From assembly GCA_947000775.1 (NCBI GenBank), contig CAMQGK010000110.1, forward strand, positions 24,029,501 through 24,093,500: DNA of 64,000 bases. The letters are read 5' to 3'. The notes beneath the pieces were generated by a model. The model was not told where the DNA came from. It did no database searches and worked only from the letters and a program-made list of their open reading frames with translations. The position numbers and the translations under genes were made by a program. Shown here piece after piece: positions 35,001 through 50,000 of the stretch; the first letter of the stretch is position 1, and the number at the start of each line of letters is the position of its first letter. This stretch comes from Pterois miles (Eukaryota > Chordata > Actinopteri > Perciformes > Scorpaenidae).

Positions 35001-38000
35001 CAGTTGCAATTTCTAACTGGGAACCCAGAAATTCAGACTTTTCCGGTTCAAAAGGAATGCAGCATAAAAACATCAATTGCCCATTTTATGGGGGGGTTAC
35101 ATGCCAAACTAGTTCTTAGCCATGAACAGTTGCCAGGCAACCAGTCGAAGACGTTACTGGTCCTGGCCAAGAGATAAAACATAAAACCCTGTAAAACTCT
35201 CTGCAAGAATGCAACAAAAAGAGCATTTACCAAAAGGTCAAACATTTCCTTTAATAGTCTTCAACATTAGCAATACCACAACTTGGTTAAAATTACTGGA
35301 GCACAAATAATGAAGTCTTTCTCATGCAAGAAGTCTACCACCACAGCTGGGTGAGCCATAGGCAATGATAACATGGTGATATTTAGTGGGTATAATCTTT
35401 ACCATGTTAGCCATCTTAGATTAGTGTATTGGCATGCTAACATTTGCTAATTAGAGCTTAGAGCTAGTACAGCTGAGGCTGACAGGAATGTCACTAGATT
35501 TGCGGGTATTTGGTCATAAACCAAAGAACTGGACAAACTGATGGTGGTGCTAGATAAAGATCACTAAAGTTATTGCAGTTCAGCCTGTGGGGGATATGAA
35601 TGTGTGTACAAAATTTCGAGGCAATCCATCAGTAGTCTTTGAGATACATCAGATGGGACCAAAGTGCGGACTGCCAGACGACCATGCTGCTAGTGTAGTT
35701 TAAAATACTGATGAGAGAGTCTTTTGAATAGTAAAAGCGTAGTAATCCTCTGTCTTTTTTCCCCCAAACTAAAACAACAGGAGTTAAAAACAGTGCGTCA
35801 TACCTGCTTGGCTGGGTAGCTCTCTCCTGAGCTGTCCATCCTTGGGTGTTTTCTTCTTACTCCTGGATCTGTGTGCCTGGGCTGCAGGGCTCGACTCGGC
35901 AGCTGGAGGAGGAGATTGTCCTGACAAGAGAGCACACTGATGTCATCTTCAGGAAACTTAGAGGGAACTTAAGAACACTGAGCTGCACTTTGAATAAATG
36001 TGACATGATTTTCACGTACAACTACATTCTGCCGGGTAACATCATAAACTAAATTATACATGACACTGTGTGGTTGTGCGCTGCCTCTCGGGAAGTTGCT
36101 TCCAAAGATGTGAGGTTTTAAAGGTGTAATGTGTAAGATCTGGCCAGAATTTTCATATAAAACATTCAAAAAATGAACTAACATTATCGACAGAACATGA
36201 AGAAGTTAGTGTTGACATTATGTCAAAGACGTTGGTGTATTGTGTTGCAGAGATATCTACTGATATGAGCAATATAGTTATACAAAATATAGTTTTCTGC
36301 AGTACCTTACGTTTGTTAAATTAAATCCAAAGTGGCAGGAACAAGAAAAACTCTTTATTTTTGTTTCGTCCTCCCCCTCCACCAGGAGACCACTTCACCG
36401 GGAGGAGGATAGGCGGCTCCTCTGGGAGACGGACCTTCAGTTAGCGGATAGCTGCAGCAAATTGCATTCAGCCAGCACAAACCTCTGCGCCGGGGTCACA
36501 GCAGGCTGGTGCTGTGTCTAACCTGCTAACCTGTATAACTGCAGTAACAGAAAGTTTGTTGATCCAACGGGGAGTCGGGGCAGGATCAGACCCACGGCGC
36601 TGGGGTTTGTGCTGGCAGAATTTGAATTGCTACAGCTAACTGCTAACTGAAGATCTGTTTCCCAGAGCCACCACACGCTCTTCTACAGACAGGGTAGTCT
36701 CCTGATGATGGGGAGGATGAAACAAGTCGTTTTCTCCTTTCTGCCACTTTCAATTTAATCCAGTAAACCAACTATCAGAACACACACGGACCGTTCAGCC
36801 CCCGGTTAGGAGTACAGTAAAAACAAAGATGGCTACTGTAAACTATAGGCCCCTAATTCGCATAATGAGGCAGAATTGTATAAAAGAAATGTGTAAAGAA
36901 ATGTATACAAAATACATTTCTTTAGTCTGGGGAAATAAATAAGGGGTGAAATGCAAAGGGAAAATTGTGCAGATATAAATCAATACATGTAAAAATGAAT
37001 GAATAACTACAAAATAAATGCAAATGCAAAAAATAATAAAAATTAAAAAAAATATATTAAAAGAGAAAATTTACCCAAAGAGTGAATAAATAAGGAATAA
37101 GTACAAAGATAAATAATAAAAAGCAAAACAGAAATATGAATTTTTGGCACATTTTAAATTATTTTTTCATTTAATGGCATATTTATTTATCGAGTCATAT
37201 ATTTATTCATTTATTATTTTATTTCGGCAGGTTCTGTCCTCCATAGACGCCACAATGTGAAGACTTTAAGACAGCAGTGTTATTTGGACCGGCTCTCACA
37301 GTTTCAGCAGAATTTTGCTTATTCTTGTGGCCAGATCTTACATTACATTACAGTGCACCTTTAATATGGACTGACCTTTTCCGAGACTTTCACCCTTGAA
37401 ATCTTCTTCCCACTGGCTGGTGTTGTACACTTCCCCGGCAAACCGGGCCTTGGTGTTGGTGAACAGATCTGGGTTGGACTGGGAGACCTGGGAGCCTGCG
37501 TGGTGACGGGCCAATAGGTCAAAGTGCTGCAGCCGTGGGCTGTCTCGCTGGGGGGAAGACATCAGCGTGGCTGCGTAGGACAGTTTGTCTGCTTTGGAGG
37601 GCGGGCTGGAGAGCTCCTCCCTGGAAGTGTCCATCAGGTAGGTTCTGGCAGGCAGCGGAGGACACCAGTTGTCATCTTCCTCCTCAGAACTAAAGGATGG
37701 ATGGACAGTGAATAACAGCAGCATGAGTGTGTGTCTCAGAGGGAAAACACTGAAACCATATGAACCTACTTATTAAATGTAAGTAAAACAAGCTTACAGT
37801 CATGCTACTGCAGCAGCTTTGTGAGGGTGCTTTGAGCTACAGTACATGCTAACGTCAGCATTAGTTTGCTTAGCATATAAGCATCCTAAAATTTGCTAAT
37901 TAGCACTAAACACAAAAGTATAGCTGAATCATACAATAGATGATCATTTGTTTTTCAGGTATTTGGTCATAAACCAAAATACTGGACAAATTCGCACCCG

Positions 38001-41000
38001 ATAATGGTCCTAAATGAAAACTTAAAAGGAAACTTTTAATTTTCAACTGGCTATGAATTCTGCAATACTCCCCGCTCAGCATTTGGTTGTGAGGGTCCGC
38101 CATATGACCCTAAAGTTTCCCTTTAAGGGATCATCCATAAAAGGTGGGGAAGCAGTTTTTTTGTCATTATTAGGCAAAAATTCAAAAATAACCTTTTAAT
38201 ATGAAGGCAAAACTACGAGAGAGATGGAGAGGAAATGATGCTTTCTGGTAGCTACTGTCATAGCTACCATAGCCGTGATGCTACGTAAACAGAACGTAAA
38301 CAGAAAGATAAACTATTAGCAACATTTTCTCTCCATCTCTGAAATGTTTTTCTTTTTCAGGGTTGCTCTGCAGTGTAGGCAGCTGTTGTCAGTGCTGGAG
38401 TAGCAACTTTTCCTGCAGGCTACTCCACTGCTGAATCAGGCTTTTATGATTGTGCACGTGCATTTGTATTTCTAGAACAACCAATAGGAACACGTTCTCT
38501 CTGAAATGAGCTGTTATTGGCCAAAGTCTCCCATCACAACCTAGATTATTAAAAGCCTATTATTATTTTTTTTCCCAATGATGCCAAAAATATACTGCCT
38601 ACCTCCACTTAAATCGGTCTTAGGGGGACATGAATGTCTTTACCAAATTTCATGACAATCCATTATTTCCAGTTTTTCAGTCTGGACCAAAGCAATGAAC
38701 AGACAAACCAACACTGCATTCATGGCGACATACCACAAAATACTACATGCTGTATAAGAAAATGTATATGGAAAGAAAGAAATGTTCAAAAATAATCTAC
38801 TTCCAAGTTCATATGAAAAGGGGAATGAATATAAAGTTAGAGAGAACCACCTCCGTGATTTGTGTTGTCACTTCAGTGCCGTCAGGGCTAATTTAATGAT
38901 GGACGTGTCGTTGAAAATGGAAAGTACTAATCCAAACTGTCAGATGGTGGCTAATGTCATTAAAGACACGGCACAGTCAGAACAGCCCTCCAATCCCACC
39001 CCGTTATGTCCACAATCTAATCTGTCAGAACTAGTTAGAGGAGACACTCCCCTCCGAAACCCTGCAGTGCAATCTACTTACTGCCTGCAGACGCAACTGT
39101 TGTTAATTTGAAAACTCCCCAGACTCCAAACTTCACACAAGTTTAGTTTGACAGCCTTGGCAGAGTTACAGGGCAGGTTTGATATCCATCTGCCTTAACT
39201 CTCTCTGTCATGTAGGTGAAGCCAGAGACCTCGGTGCTATAAATAAACTAGCAGTATTAGACATTACAAAAAGCTTTTGTGTTTAGAGGAGGAAAAATGG
39301 GGCCTTGATATACAGCTTAAGTCGAAATGAGTCTCACCTGTGTTGCTCCTCTTCTTTACCAGTCGTTGTGTGACCTCTGTCTTTGTTGGCAGGAAGAGGC
39401 AGCGACAAAACATCCACCCAGGTGAGAGGAGTTGACCTGGACGACGACCCAGCGGACCTCTGCTTTACCAGTTTATCTATAAACACAAAGTACATGTCAT
39501 ATTGTGTTTGAGGAGTAATCACTGTGTTTTATTATCTCCATCCAGACCCTGAGGTTTAAGCCGCTGACCGCTTTGAATAATAACTATGCTCAAGTAACTA
39601 CAGGCTTTTAAACCCATTTCTTTCTCCTTGCTGTGCTTATGAGTGCCTGAAGGACACTTCTTTCCTATTCAAGAGACTTTTAAGGTTTCCTAGACCGTCT
39701 GCATGTGAAACAAATTGAGCCTTTGCAATCCTTTAGTCACTGTATTTTTCCATTCAAATCTTGAGGCATGTTATAGCACCTTTCAACAAAAAGGCAATTT
39801 TAAGTGCTTTACATAGAACTTAAAAAGGCATTAAGACAAGACTGAAAACAAACACAAGGCAATACAAAAAGACAAACAAAAAAAGGATCAGAGCGCCATT
39901 AAATCTTCTGACTGTGACTTTATGACACATAATTGTATTGTTTTAATGAATGAATTTGTTGAACATATGTCCATGTATACGCTGCACCATGCAGTGGCAG
40001 TGTGACGCTAATTCATCTCTTAACATATGTGTTAATTGTGCAAATTGGCCTTAATTAAATCTTCATTATCAATGTGTCACCATTTCTTTCTACGTTATTC
40101 AGATGTTTCTGTTTCAGTTCTGGTGTGTGATGTATATTACATTCGTATTTATAATTTGAAACTGATAAAAATGCAAGCATGGAAGCGTACAAGCTGTATA
40201 TAATTATCAGAATCAAGTCTACATTTAGATCTACATCTAGATCTACATTTACATCTGCAGGGATGAAGGATTTTTGTAGGCCAACCAGGAATTTAGCATC
40301 ACCTTGGTTCCCTCGACAAAAAGCCTGTGGGATTTTTCCACTGAATTTTGGATTATTGCAGACAATAAACTCTGAGGCAAACCGTTTCGTTCAGCAAGAT
40401 AATCTTCACAAATGGACACTTTTATGATTTTTGAAGTGTGAATGCAGTCACCAGAAGTAAAAAGCTAATGTTAGGCTATGAACAAACGTCACCACGGTCA
40501 CATGAGCATGAGTATACATAACAAGGCTGTAAAGGTGGACAAGTTGGCGTGATGACGTTAAGTCATCTCATTTAGTAACTTGTTCGCAACCACCTTTTCT
40601 AAGATATGAAATCTTCAAAATTCATGAGAGTGTTATTTACTGACAGAACAAAATGTTAAATCTCTTAATTTCAGACATCTAACTAAAAACCCACTCAACT
40701 GACTTCTAGAAGAGGGATGCAGATGTGCTAAAATGCTAACTCACATCTGGGTTTTGGGACACGTTCCTATAGCACTCTATAACCTGTCTATACTATGAGT
40801 AGCGTAATTTCCACAATGAAAACCAAGTATCAACATGCATCAAACACGGTTTCAGTCAACAGTAAAACCAATGTTTAAAATCACTGGTGTACTGTTTCTG
40901 CAGGTAGCCATGGCAACAATACTTCATGCCACATTACACAGTAACTCCCAGGTGAATTTATCTTGGCTTAAACAGATTATAAACTTAAAATATGGATTAA

Positions 41001-44000
41001 CACAGCTTCCTATTTTCCTGTGTAAAGTTGTCATTATATAAGAAATGCAACTGCATGCTCAAACTGTATCAGATCAGATGAGACGTAATCATATTTATTC
41101 ACTGTGTTATGAAATGAAAATGGATTATAGAGGCAGAAAACCCTCACCACTGCCTTTTTTGGTGTACTGGAGCTTGGCGTACTCAGACCCAGACTGGCCA
41201 GACTGGATGGTCCACTGGTCCAGGTCATGCTCCAGACCCACGAGGCCACTGTTTGACAGTACCGGGTTGCTGCTGTACGGGTCCGGCCCCTGGTTGTAGG
41301 ATGCACTGGAGTAGGTGTCATAGTACGCCAGCAGGTCATCCTCGGCGGCCGTGTTGATGGTACTGTAGATGGGACTGTCGGTGGATGCCGTGCTGCGTTT
41401 CTCTGACTGGTTAGGGTAGTTCATAATGCCGACTGCTGAGCAGGAAAGGTTCATTAATGATAATTATATATTCATTTATATATTCTGAAATGAGTTATTT
41501 CACCAAACATTCAAAGTCAGAGAGCTCTTACTGTTATAATATCTGTCTGAGTCCAGTTTGCTGGAGCAGCAGTTGACAGAGTCTTTGCTGTTATGAGTGA
41601 GGTTCGGAGTGGGCCAAGAGTCGGCCAGCCAGGGGTAGTTACCCATATTTGATCCTAACAAGCCCGGCCTAAAAAAAAAAAAAAAAAAAAAAGGAGATTA
41701 TATCAATTCTTTGTACATCAAATACACAAATATTATCTGAATCAAATCATAATCTTCCGTTTACCCTCCATTGATGATTCCTGATCCTTCACTGTGAGCA
41801 AAGCCAACTGGAAGAAGGAAATGCTCTGTTATAAATCTTTTACAGAAAGAAATAATAAAAAAAAAATAGACTGAATGAGGGACTGAGTTCACATTATTGC
41901 ACATATTGAAACATGAATGAGTGAATGAATTGTCAGTTTTTTGGTGTGTGCAGTCTACTGGGAGCAGTGTTGGTTGTACAGTCAGTAGAGTTTAATCAAT
42001 ATTTTATGAAGATATACTTTTGACTTGAAAACACATCTATATACATTATGCCTGCCATACTTAAAAAATGCAAATGTTATTTGATGACTTGATGAGAATG
42101 TTTTCTTGCTTTAAGTCATCTAAATGAACGAGATGATAATAGATTCCATACTAAATACAATGATTAATCATTATTATGACAATAATAGTCACTGTGAAAT
42201 ATTTACAGGAACTATCCACTGAGTATTCATGAACATGGACAAATATATCTCAGTCAGAAAACAACTTATGTGTTTATGTGCTATTGTGCCAAAGGGTGTA
42301 AAAATAAACTGCATCCAGTGGTTACTGTTTATGCTTCACTGTGTCTTCAGTGTTTTCCTTCAATGCTGCCATGAAAATTGCCCAGTGGGGATAAATACAT
42401 TTTAATTAACTGAAAATGCAGTGCGAGTGCGTACAAACTAAAATTGAAAACATTCATCATTACTGGAGATATCCCCCCCAGCAGCCTATTAAGAGGTTGT
42501 CACTTAAAATCTGACGGTTTACCGTTCAACAACTGAAGCCTTTTTTCTCTGTAAACTCTGATTTTCCTGGATAAGAAAGTTATAATGAATAAAGTGTCTA
42601 AAAACCACACTGGACTACGGTATGTCTGCTTTTTACACTGACATTGAAGATCTAAAGCTGCTGAAAATGTCCATAAATGTCAAGGTTCAGGAATTCAATT
42701 TACTCATATTTCCAAGTTGATACTTTGACCACTCAGGACCTGTCATGATGCCAAACTTTTCCCTGTTTACCTGCCGGTGTGTATGCGAAGGATGTGGTGT
42801 AGTGTCCCAGCTGCTTCCTCCTGCGGTGTCGACAGTACAGCCAACCACTGAAGCCCATCAGCACCAGCCACGCGGCCACGCCCAGCCCGGCGATGAAGGC
42901 CGGTTGCCGGACGACGCCTGTGATCTGCTCCGATATGCTGAGGTTACCACCTTTCCTCACAGGCGTTGAGGTCTTGTCCAGAGGGAGAGCTGAAAGAAAC
43001 GTAGCAAAGTTTCAGACTTAAAGTGTAATTTTTTTCTGTATTGATGCATCTTTATTGTGAAAAAGGACATTTGTTAGTGTTTTTATGCCATCCTGTATCA
43101 ACTGGGCTATGTAACAGCAATCTGGTGACAGCTTAAAGGAAAAGTTTGTGGAGTACATTTATTCATTTTCTTGTCCAGAGTTAAATGAGAAGATTGATGC
43201 TACTCTCATGTCTGTTGGTTCAATATGATGTTACCAGTTAGCTTAGACTGTATTTATGCATAGACACCAAAATATCCATCATTTGGAGCCAGAGTCTGTA
43301 TCGAGATCAACGAGCTGAGCATAACCGCAACTTGTTACCTTAAGCCACCTAGCGGCTATAGCGACACAACAACTTAGTATAATATCTCTACATCGTCATT
43401 TACTTTTTATAAATTAGCTTTAAGTTGTTATTTAATTTTAATTTGGCTTATGTCCCATCTGCTAACATGATGGGGGGGGGGGGGGTTTCCACTGCAGCCA
43501 GCCACCAGGGGGCGATCAAGATGTTTTGACTTCATTTTTGAGGAACTGTCATGTTGTCTATTCTTATATACAGTCTCTGATAAAGACTGGAAACAAGGTT
43601 GTCTGAAAAAACACAACAGGAAGTTATGTGGCGCTAGGCATATGGCACATATATAGTGAGCTTTAGAGGTGCTGGTAGATGGATTTTGTTACCTCTGGAC
43701 AGAACCAGGCTAGCTGTTTCCTGGCTCGATTCTAAGCTAAGCTAACCAGCTGCTGGCTGTTACATATTCATCATACAGACATAAAAGTAGTATCAATCCT
43801 CTCAGCAAGCGTGTTACCCACAATGTCAAACTATACCCTCAAACACTGCAGCAGAAGGTAAAAAGGAGATGAAAAAGATCACAAAATAAAACTCACTTCC
43901 TCTGGGCTACAACTTGTCTGAATAACTGGCTGTGAAGCTGACAAAAAGTTGAATGCAGTTTTAAAGGTACAGTGTGTAGGATTTGGCCACATCTATTGGT

Positions 44001-47000
44001 GTGGTTGCAGATTGCAACCAACTGAGAACCCCTACCTTCACCCCAAGACTGGGGTTACATGAGCTACCAAGTGCCTCACTCAGAGGCCATCTTTACCATG
44101 ATAACATTACTTTAGGAGCAATGGAAGTCACTGCAGTTTCACAACGTGTCAGAGAAATACAGTGGCCTTTAGTAGGTGTGAAAGTCTCTCTCTAGAGCCA
44201 GTGTTTGGTTTGTCTGTTCTGGGCTACTGTAAAAACATGGCGGAGCAACATGGCAGACTCTGACAAGGAACCACTCCCTATACAGATAAGAAAGGCTCAT
44301 TTCAAGCTAACAAAAACACAACTATTCTTAGTTTCAGGTGATTATACACTAAAGAAAACATAGTTATGGATATTATATTCCATTTATGCTAATTGATCCC
44401 CCAACACACTGTTCCTTTAATAAACGTTTCACGTTGACTTCCTGACTTTTCACACGCAGAACATCGGTGTTGATGATGCTTCTGTTGTGAAGTCATTCAC
44501 ACAGCATCATCAACATTCCACATACAGATTTAATTTGTGGTAAACTGAGGCAGCTGAGAGCAAGTCTTGCCATATTTATCTATCTCTAGTGGCTGTAACA
44601 GTTTGAGTGACTCACTAAGAAGCAGGCTGACAGGTGGGCTTTGAGCGCCCACACCCAGACTGGTGACAGCAGCCACCACCACGGAGTAGCGGACGTCAGG
44701 CAGCAGGCCTGTCAGCAAGATGGACAGAACGGCTCCATCCACTGTTCGGTTTATCTGGCTCTCCTGCTCCATGCTGCGGCCAACACACCAGACCTGATCC
44801 ACAGCAGACACGGAGGGTTAATGTTTGAATCTTAACAACGCATAAAGACGCTCATTTATGCCGCACACCCTGTGACAAGACGTGGACTGTTATTATAATA
44901 AGACAGGCATTGAAGCTTTATCTGGTAGCACGCAGGGGAGGGTGACGACAAAAATACAACAGAGATGAAAGGAAAAGGGACGTCAAGTTTTAAAAGCTTG
45001 ATGTTGCAAATTCACATGACTTTAGATATTTACATCATGTGTTGGGCGTGTTACTCTCCCATAATAGTTCATACATGGTGGATTTATAAGAAATATATAA
45101 GAAGGTATAAGACATATTCAGATTTCACCACGTTAAAATACTTTTTCCCAAAATTTTACTCGCATCAGTCAGTTCATGATTGTTTTTTAGCGACAAATGT
45201 TTAAAGGATATTCCCAGAAAACCCCCAAACTTCACCCTCAAAATAATCAATTGATCAGTGATATATGTTGTAACTACTACTAGCTACTGTTAAACGTTAA
45301 ACGTCCCATTTTCTTCGATTCATCAAGAATTTTCATTCTTTGAGACAAATTCAAGATAACATGGGGTAAGTAACTGACATACAAATGATCATTTTGGGAT
45401 TAGAAATATTCCTTTAAAGTCACATTTTCAAATAACTGGTATTTAAAGCTACAAATTATTTTTAGAAAGCGTTATTAAATTAGTGCTGAAATGATTTATT
45501 AGTGAATATTGATTATCAGAGAAGTAGGAACAAAATAGATATTTAGATATAAGATAGATATAAGATATTTTTAACAAAATATTCATTTCAGACCCATTGT
45601 AATTTTAAATTAATTCATCAAAATAATTGATAATATTTTTTTTGGAAAAGCCATATTTTTATTTGACACCTTTCTATGAGTTCTGGGAATGTACAATCCT
45701 TTTTTAATTATTTGTCTACATAAAAATGTTATCACCTTGAACTTGAACAATAGTGCTTTTTACTGCTCATGAGTACAACTTTTTACTTGTGAGATGAGGA
45801 ATGTGTTATTTCATCTGTTCTTCTGTATAGTCTCTCTTTAAACATACAAAATTAACAGCATTGAAAAAGTTGCAAAATAAAAGTAAAAATGCATAATGTT
45901 AGGAACATTTTAATGTTGCAGAACTTGCAGCTATTTTTAACTACAATATATTATACATTGTCAGCTAATCAACAGCAGTGGGTCATGCTTTTATAAAATG
46001 AGCATACGGTTTGTTTTGCAGCTAAAATCTTTATCTGCAACAGTTGTAAATAAATGTAGGGAGCCAAAAAGTACATTGGTACAGCACTTGAGTAAATGTT
46101 CTTACTGTAGATACTTTCCACCTGCGGTATAATCTGCATAATGTAAAATTAATCAACTTTTTATTAATCAAGTGATGAAAATGTAACACCATAGTGCCAA
46201 TTCAACCTTTAATGTTTAACATTTAAGCCACAGGGAGGCTTGTACAAAACACTGGGTGCAGCTTTCAGCAAACTGAATGTTTAAGGGGATTAAGCGTGAT
46301 CCTTTCCTTCAGCTGACGAGCCTCCACACACAAAATGATCTGGTATTTCATGATCAGACTCGTGAGGCTTCTCTCACCAACTTTCTGCATGTAGACGCAG
46401 ATGGGAAGAATAAATCAAAACAATAGAACTGCGTGCTCCTCTTGTTTTTTTTTTTTCCTGGAATAGCAGCCTGATGATTAGTAATCAGTGTTGTGCTCCT
46501 ACTAAGAGACAGATAATCAGAACTCAATGTTTTTTCACGGAGCAAACAGATGACAGGGACAGTCAGCGTCCAATCTGATGACAAAATTGAGTCTCTTCTC
46601 GGCGGCACATGCCAGATAAGAGGCATGAGTAATTACTAATTGTTAATTAAAACCGGTGTTTTTCATAATAAGTATCTAAACAACAAATATGGACAACACT
46701 GATTAATGAGTGCATAATAATATCATGGAATACAAGAACATTTTGATCCACTTTATTTTGAAGTCTACGGCTGCGTCACGGATTGATGGAAAGCAGAAAT
46801 AAACATCAGAGAATAAGACAGTCTGGTGTCGTCTCGGGAGTCAGGTGTAGTCATATGTTGATACCTGTAGTCAGTTTTATATATATCAGCGCTGTACCGA
46901 ATAGTTCGAAGCTTCATTCATAACATTCACGTTCTAAATCAACATTCAGATGCTGCATATCTGTTTTTATCTGCATGTCTATTCTTTCTGTTTGAACCAA

Positions 47001-50000
47001 GTATTGCTGCACAGTTGGAGATAAAGATCAGGCTACATTAACAGTACCAGTATTATACGATTTTAACTTTTTTTACATAAATAAGATATAATTATTACTT
47101 GTGAATACTCAGTTCTGATTGGTCAATCACAGCATTCCACTGTCTGTTATGTCTTTAGAGCAGACTGTTGTTTGGATGTTGGACTCTAGAGGACCATTTC
47201 TTGTGTTAAATTATTGACTTCTTAAGTAAGTAGCCATGTCATAAGTGTGATAATGTACAGCTAGCGGGTCATTAGCGCCTTACTGCTCTGTCAGGGCTCT
47301 TTCATAACAATGACTGGTCCACTACACATTATCCCTTACTTAGATTCCAGTGGCGGCTGCGTAGTAGTGATCGACCCACTAGTAAGCATACTAGAAGATA
47401 TCCCTGGTTCGGGCAGGTGGGTGACAAAGTAGCTTTCTGAGTAAGTTATTAATAACTTACAGAAACGCTTCGTGCAATAGTCCACCTTTTACCTTTTCCT
47501 CCCCTCTCTGTCTGTCTCTCTCACACACACACACACACTGATAACTGACGCTGATAAAAGTTATATTCATGAAAAAAAGTCGATTTTATAAAATTTTAAA
47601 ATTTTAAAATGACATTTATCATTTATTCAGCCCAATATCACAAATCACTAATTTGCATCGAGGGGTTTAACAGTCTCTGCAGCATCCTTAGACCCTCAAT
47701 TCAAACAAGGAAAACTCCCTCAGAAAAAAAACCTTTAACAGGTTTAACATGGAAGAAACCTCACGCAGCGGTTGTAGTCTCACCTTGTACTCTCGAATGA
47801 TGCCGCTCTGTGTATTGTGGGGCGGAGGCTCCCAGGACACACTGATACTGGAGCTGTTGGTGAGCTGAACCACCGATACAGCCTGTGGAGGTGCACTTAA
47901 AACTGCAGACAGAGATAAGAAGGAAAATTACATTTCTAATATTATTAACTGATATCAGTGCTATGGTAGCGCTCAATTTTACAGGTCAGTAATTTCCAGA
48001 TCTAAGTAATTTGGGACTGTTTATCTGGAAAATAGGAATGTCCTTGAAAGAAAGGCTCTATTTAAATCCAATTAAATACTCATCCATAATTAAAATATTA
48101 TTGGAAATGCTGGAATTATAATAAAATGAATTCCATGGGAATACTAATAATTATAATGGAATTATAAACTTACCTACTTTGAACTGTTCCTTTAAGGGCA
48201 TTAATGTCAACTGTTACTCTAATACTTGCTCAGCTTTACTCGATAAATACAGTTCATTGCTATTGACAGAGTTATTGATAAGCATCTCTTACCCTCCTCA
48301 GGCGTACGCAGCAGAACCATGAGGCTGTCATGTCCCTGTAACTCATTGAAGTAGGGGCGTATCTTCACCTCGTATTCTGTGCTGCTGTATAGATCTAAGA
48401 TGACGCTGTGGTCAGACGTGGCCTCCACATCCTGGACCAACCAAGAGCTGCCAATGGTCCGGTAAAACACACGATAACCCTGAATGTACCGAGACTGGAG
48501 GGCGACCTGAGAACAGAGTTTCACATTCACATCAGTTAAAAAAAAAAAAAAAGCAGAACCAGCTGTGTTTGTACTTCACATTAATCTGTTTGTGTCCCGT
48601 AATGTTTGGAGGAGGTTTTTGAAGTTAATGTTTGGAGATTAGCGTGTCCTCCGCACACTGTGAGCCAACTTTAAAAAGTAGATTTCTTCATCAGCCAAGT
48701 ATTCAACTCACGGTCCAAGAAATCTTGGCGCTGGTGGGAGACAGAATCACAGGCTTCTGCAGGTAGACAGACACCTCTCCCAACTCTCTCTGCACCTGTC
48801 GGTGGTCCACACCCTGTTCTGTAGGACTCCCATCTGAAACAGCCACGAAATACAGTCAGTCCAGGCCATAAAAAAACTGCTGAATAGATACTATTCAAAG
48901 CTTTTTGATGAAATTCAACATTGCTCAAGGCAGAAGAGCATCACATTGAGAAAGCAATTAGTTTTGAGATTGCACATGAAAAGCGAGATTTTCTAAACCG
49001 TGCAGCTCATTATCTTGGTGCCAGCCACAGTATCTCAGTTTCTTTCTTTAGAAATATAAACTGAAATTAAGATTGTACACTACGCACTCATATTATGCAA
49101 GAGTATAATCAAACAAAAGAGGAAAATTCTGCTTATATAACTCACCCTGCGTCCTGACAGGCTCGGAGATCGGGCTGGGGTCACTGAGGCCGTAAGAGTT
49201 GACCGCTCGGACTATAAAGAGATAAACTGTGTTGGGGAAGAGTCCGACAACTGTGTGCCTCTCCTGCTTCACGTGGTCCGCTACCGTTTGCCAGGTGCTG
49301 CCCACTGATTGGCTGAATGAAACGAAAAGATAATATGTCTTAAAGTCTTTCATGTGATCGTGGTTTAATTATATCACTAGTGTGACATTAAAAGACTTGA
49401 TTTGATAATTATTTACTAAATTAGGATTTAGGGGAAAGTGAGACGATAGTATCACACTTCAGGGTAAAGATATTTATCAGGCGGATGTGAGAAGAAGTTA
49501 GAAGAGTCAAATGTGCTGCCCCCTTGTATACTTTTTCACTCCTGTTATCTTGAGTGCACAGTTTCATTATCTTGTTATCTTGAGATAACACGGTAATGGA
49601 TCACAACTCCTGGCTCGTTGTTGATAACACAGACTGATGAAAGTGGAACAGGAAGAGAGATCTACATTTGACAAGTACATCACATATACAGTAATACTAC
49701 AGTTAGGTACTTTTATTAAGATATGAAAATGTGTTGCCAAGTGATATCTTTAGGGAATGACATACATTAGCTGTGATTAGGGCTGCATCCTTATTTTGGG
49801 AATTTTATTTTCACCATTTTATTTTTCACGATTAGTTCATTTGTTATTATTTCAATTAACTGATTGATCACAATCCTAAAATTGTGAATAAAAAGCAGAT
49901 AACAATTTCCCAGAGCACAAGATGACAATTTCATGTTAGTTAAAATGAAATAAAACACAGAAAAATAGCCATTCTTCACATTTGAGAAGCTGGCCACACT

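Larger units (their letters stand above)
32027..42989 (-). other. robo3: robo3 exons for membrane span and cytoplasmic tail
   Basis: 42989-42771 holds the juxtamembrane VVRQPAFIAGLGVAAWLVLM and stop-transfer CRHRRRK. 41807-41765 is a 43-nt exon. 41668-41532 encodes YPWLADSWPTPN, the conserved Robo cytoplasmic block. 41435-41148 carries CC0 (SPIYSTI) and a tyrosine motif SEYAKLQ where CC1 would lie. 39476-39338 aligns with the CC2 region but reads WVDVLSLPLP. 37689-37376 carries NWCPPLPARTYL. 35920-35804 is basic (HRSRSKKKTPK). 34312-34139 has ELPPPPAPPP, equivalent to CC3. 33810-33689 has IPYGQPSFLP and ends GRRKDE. The terminal coding exon adds only NLM. Confidence 0.88.
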
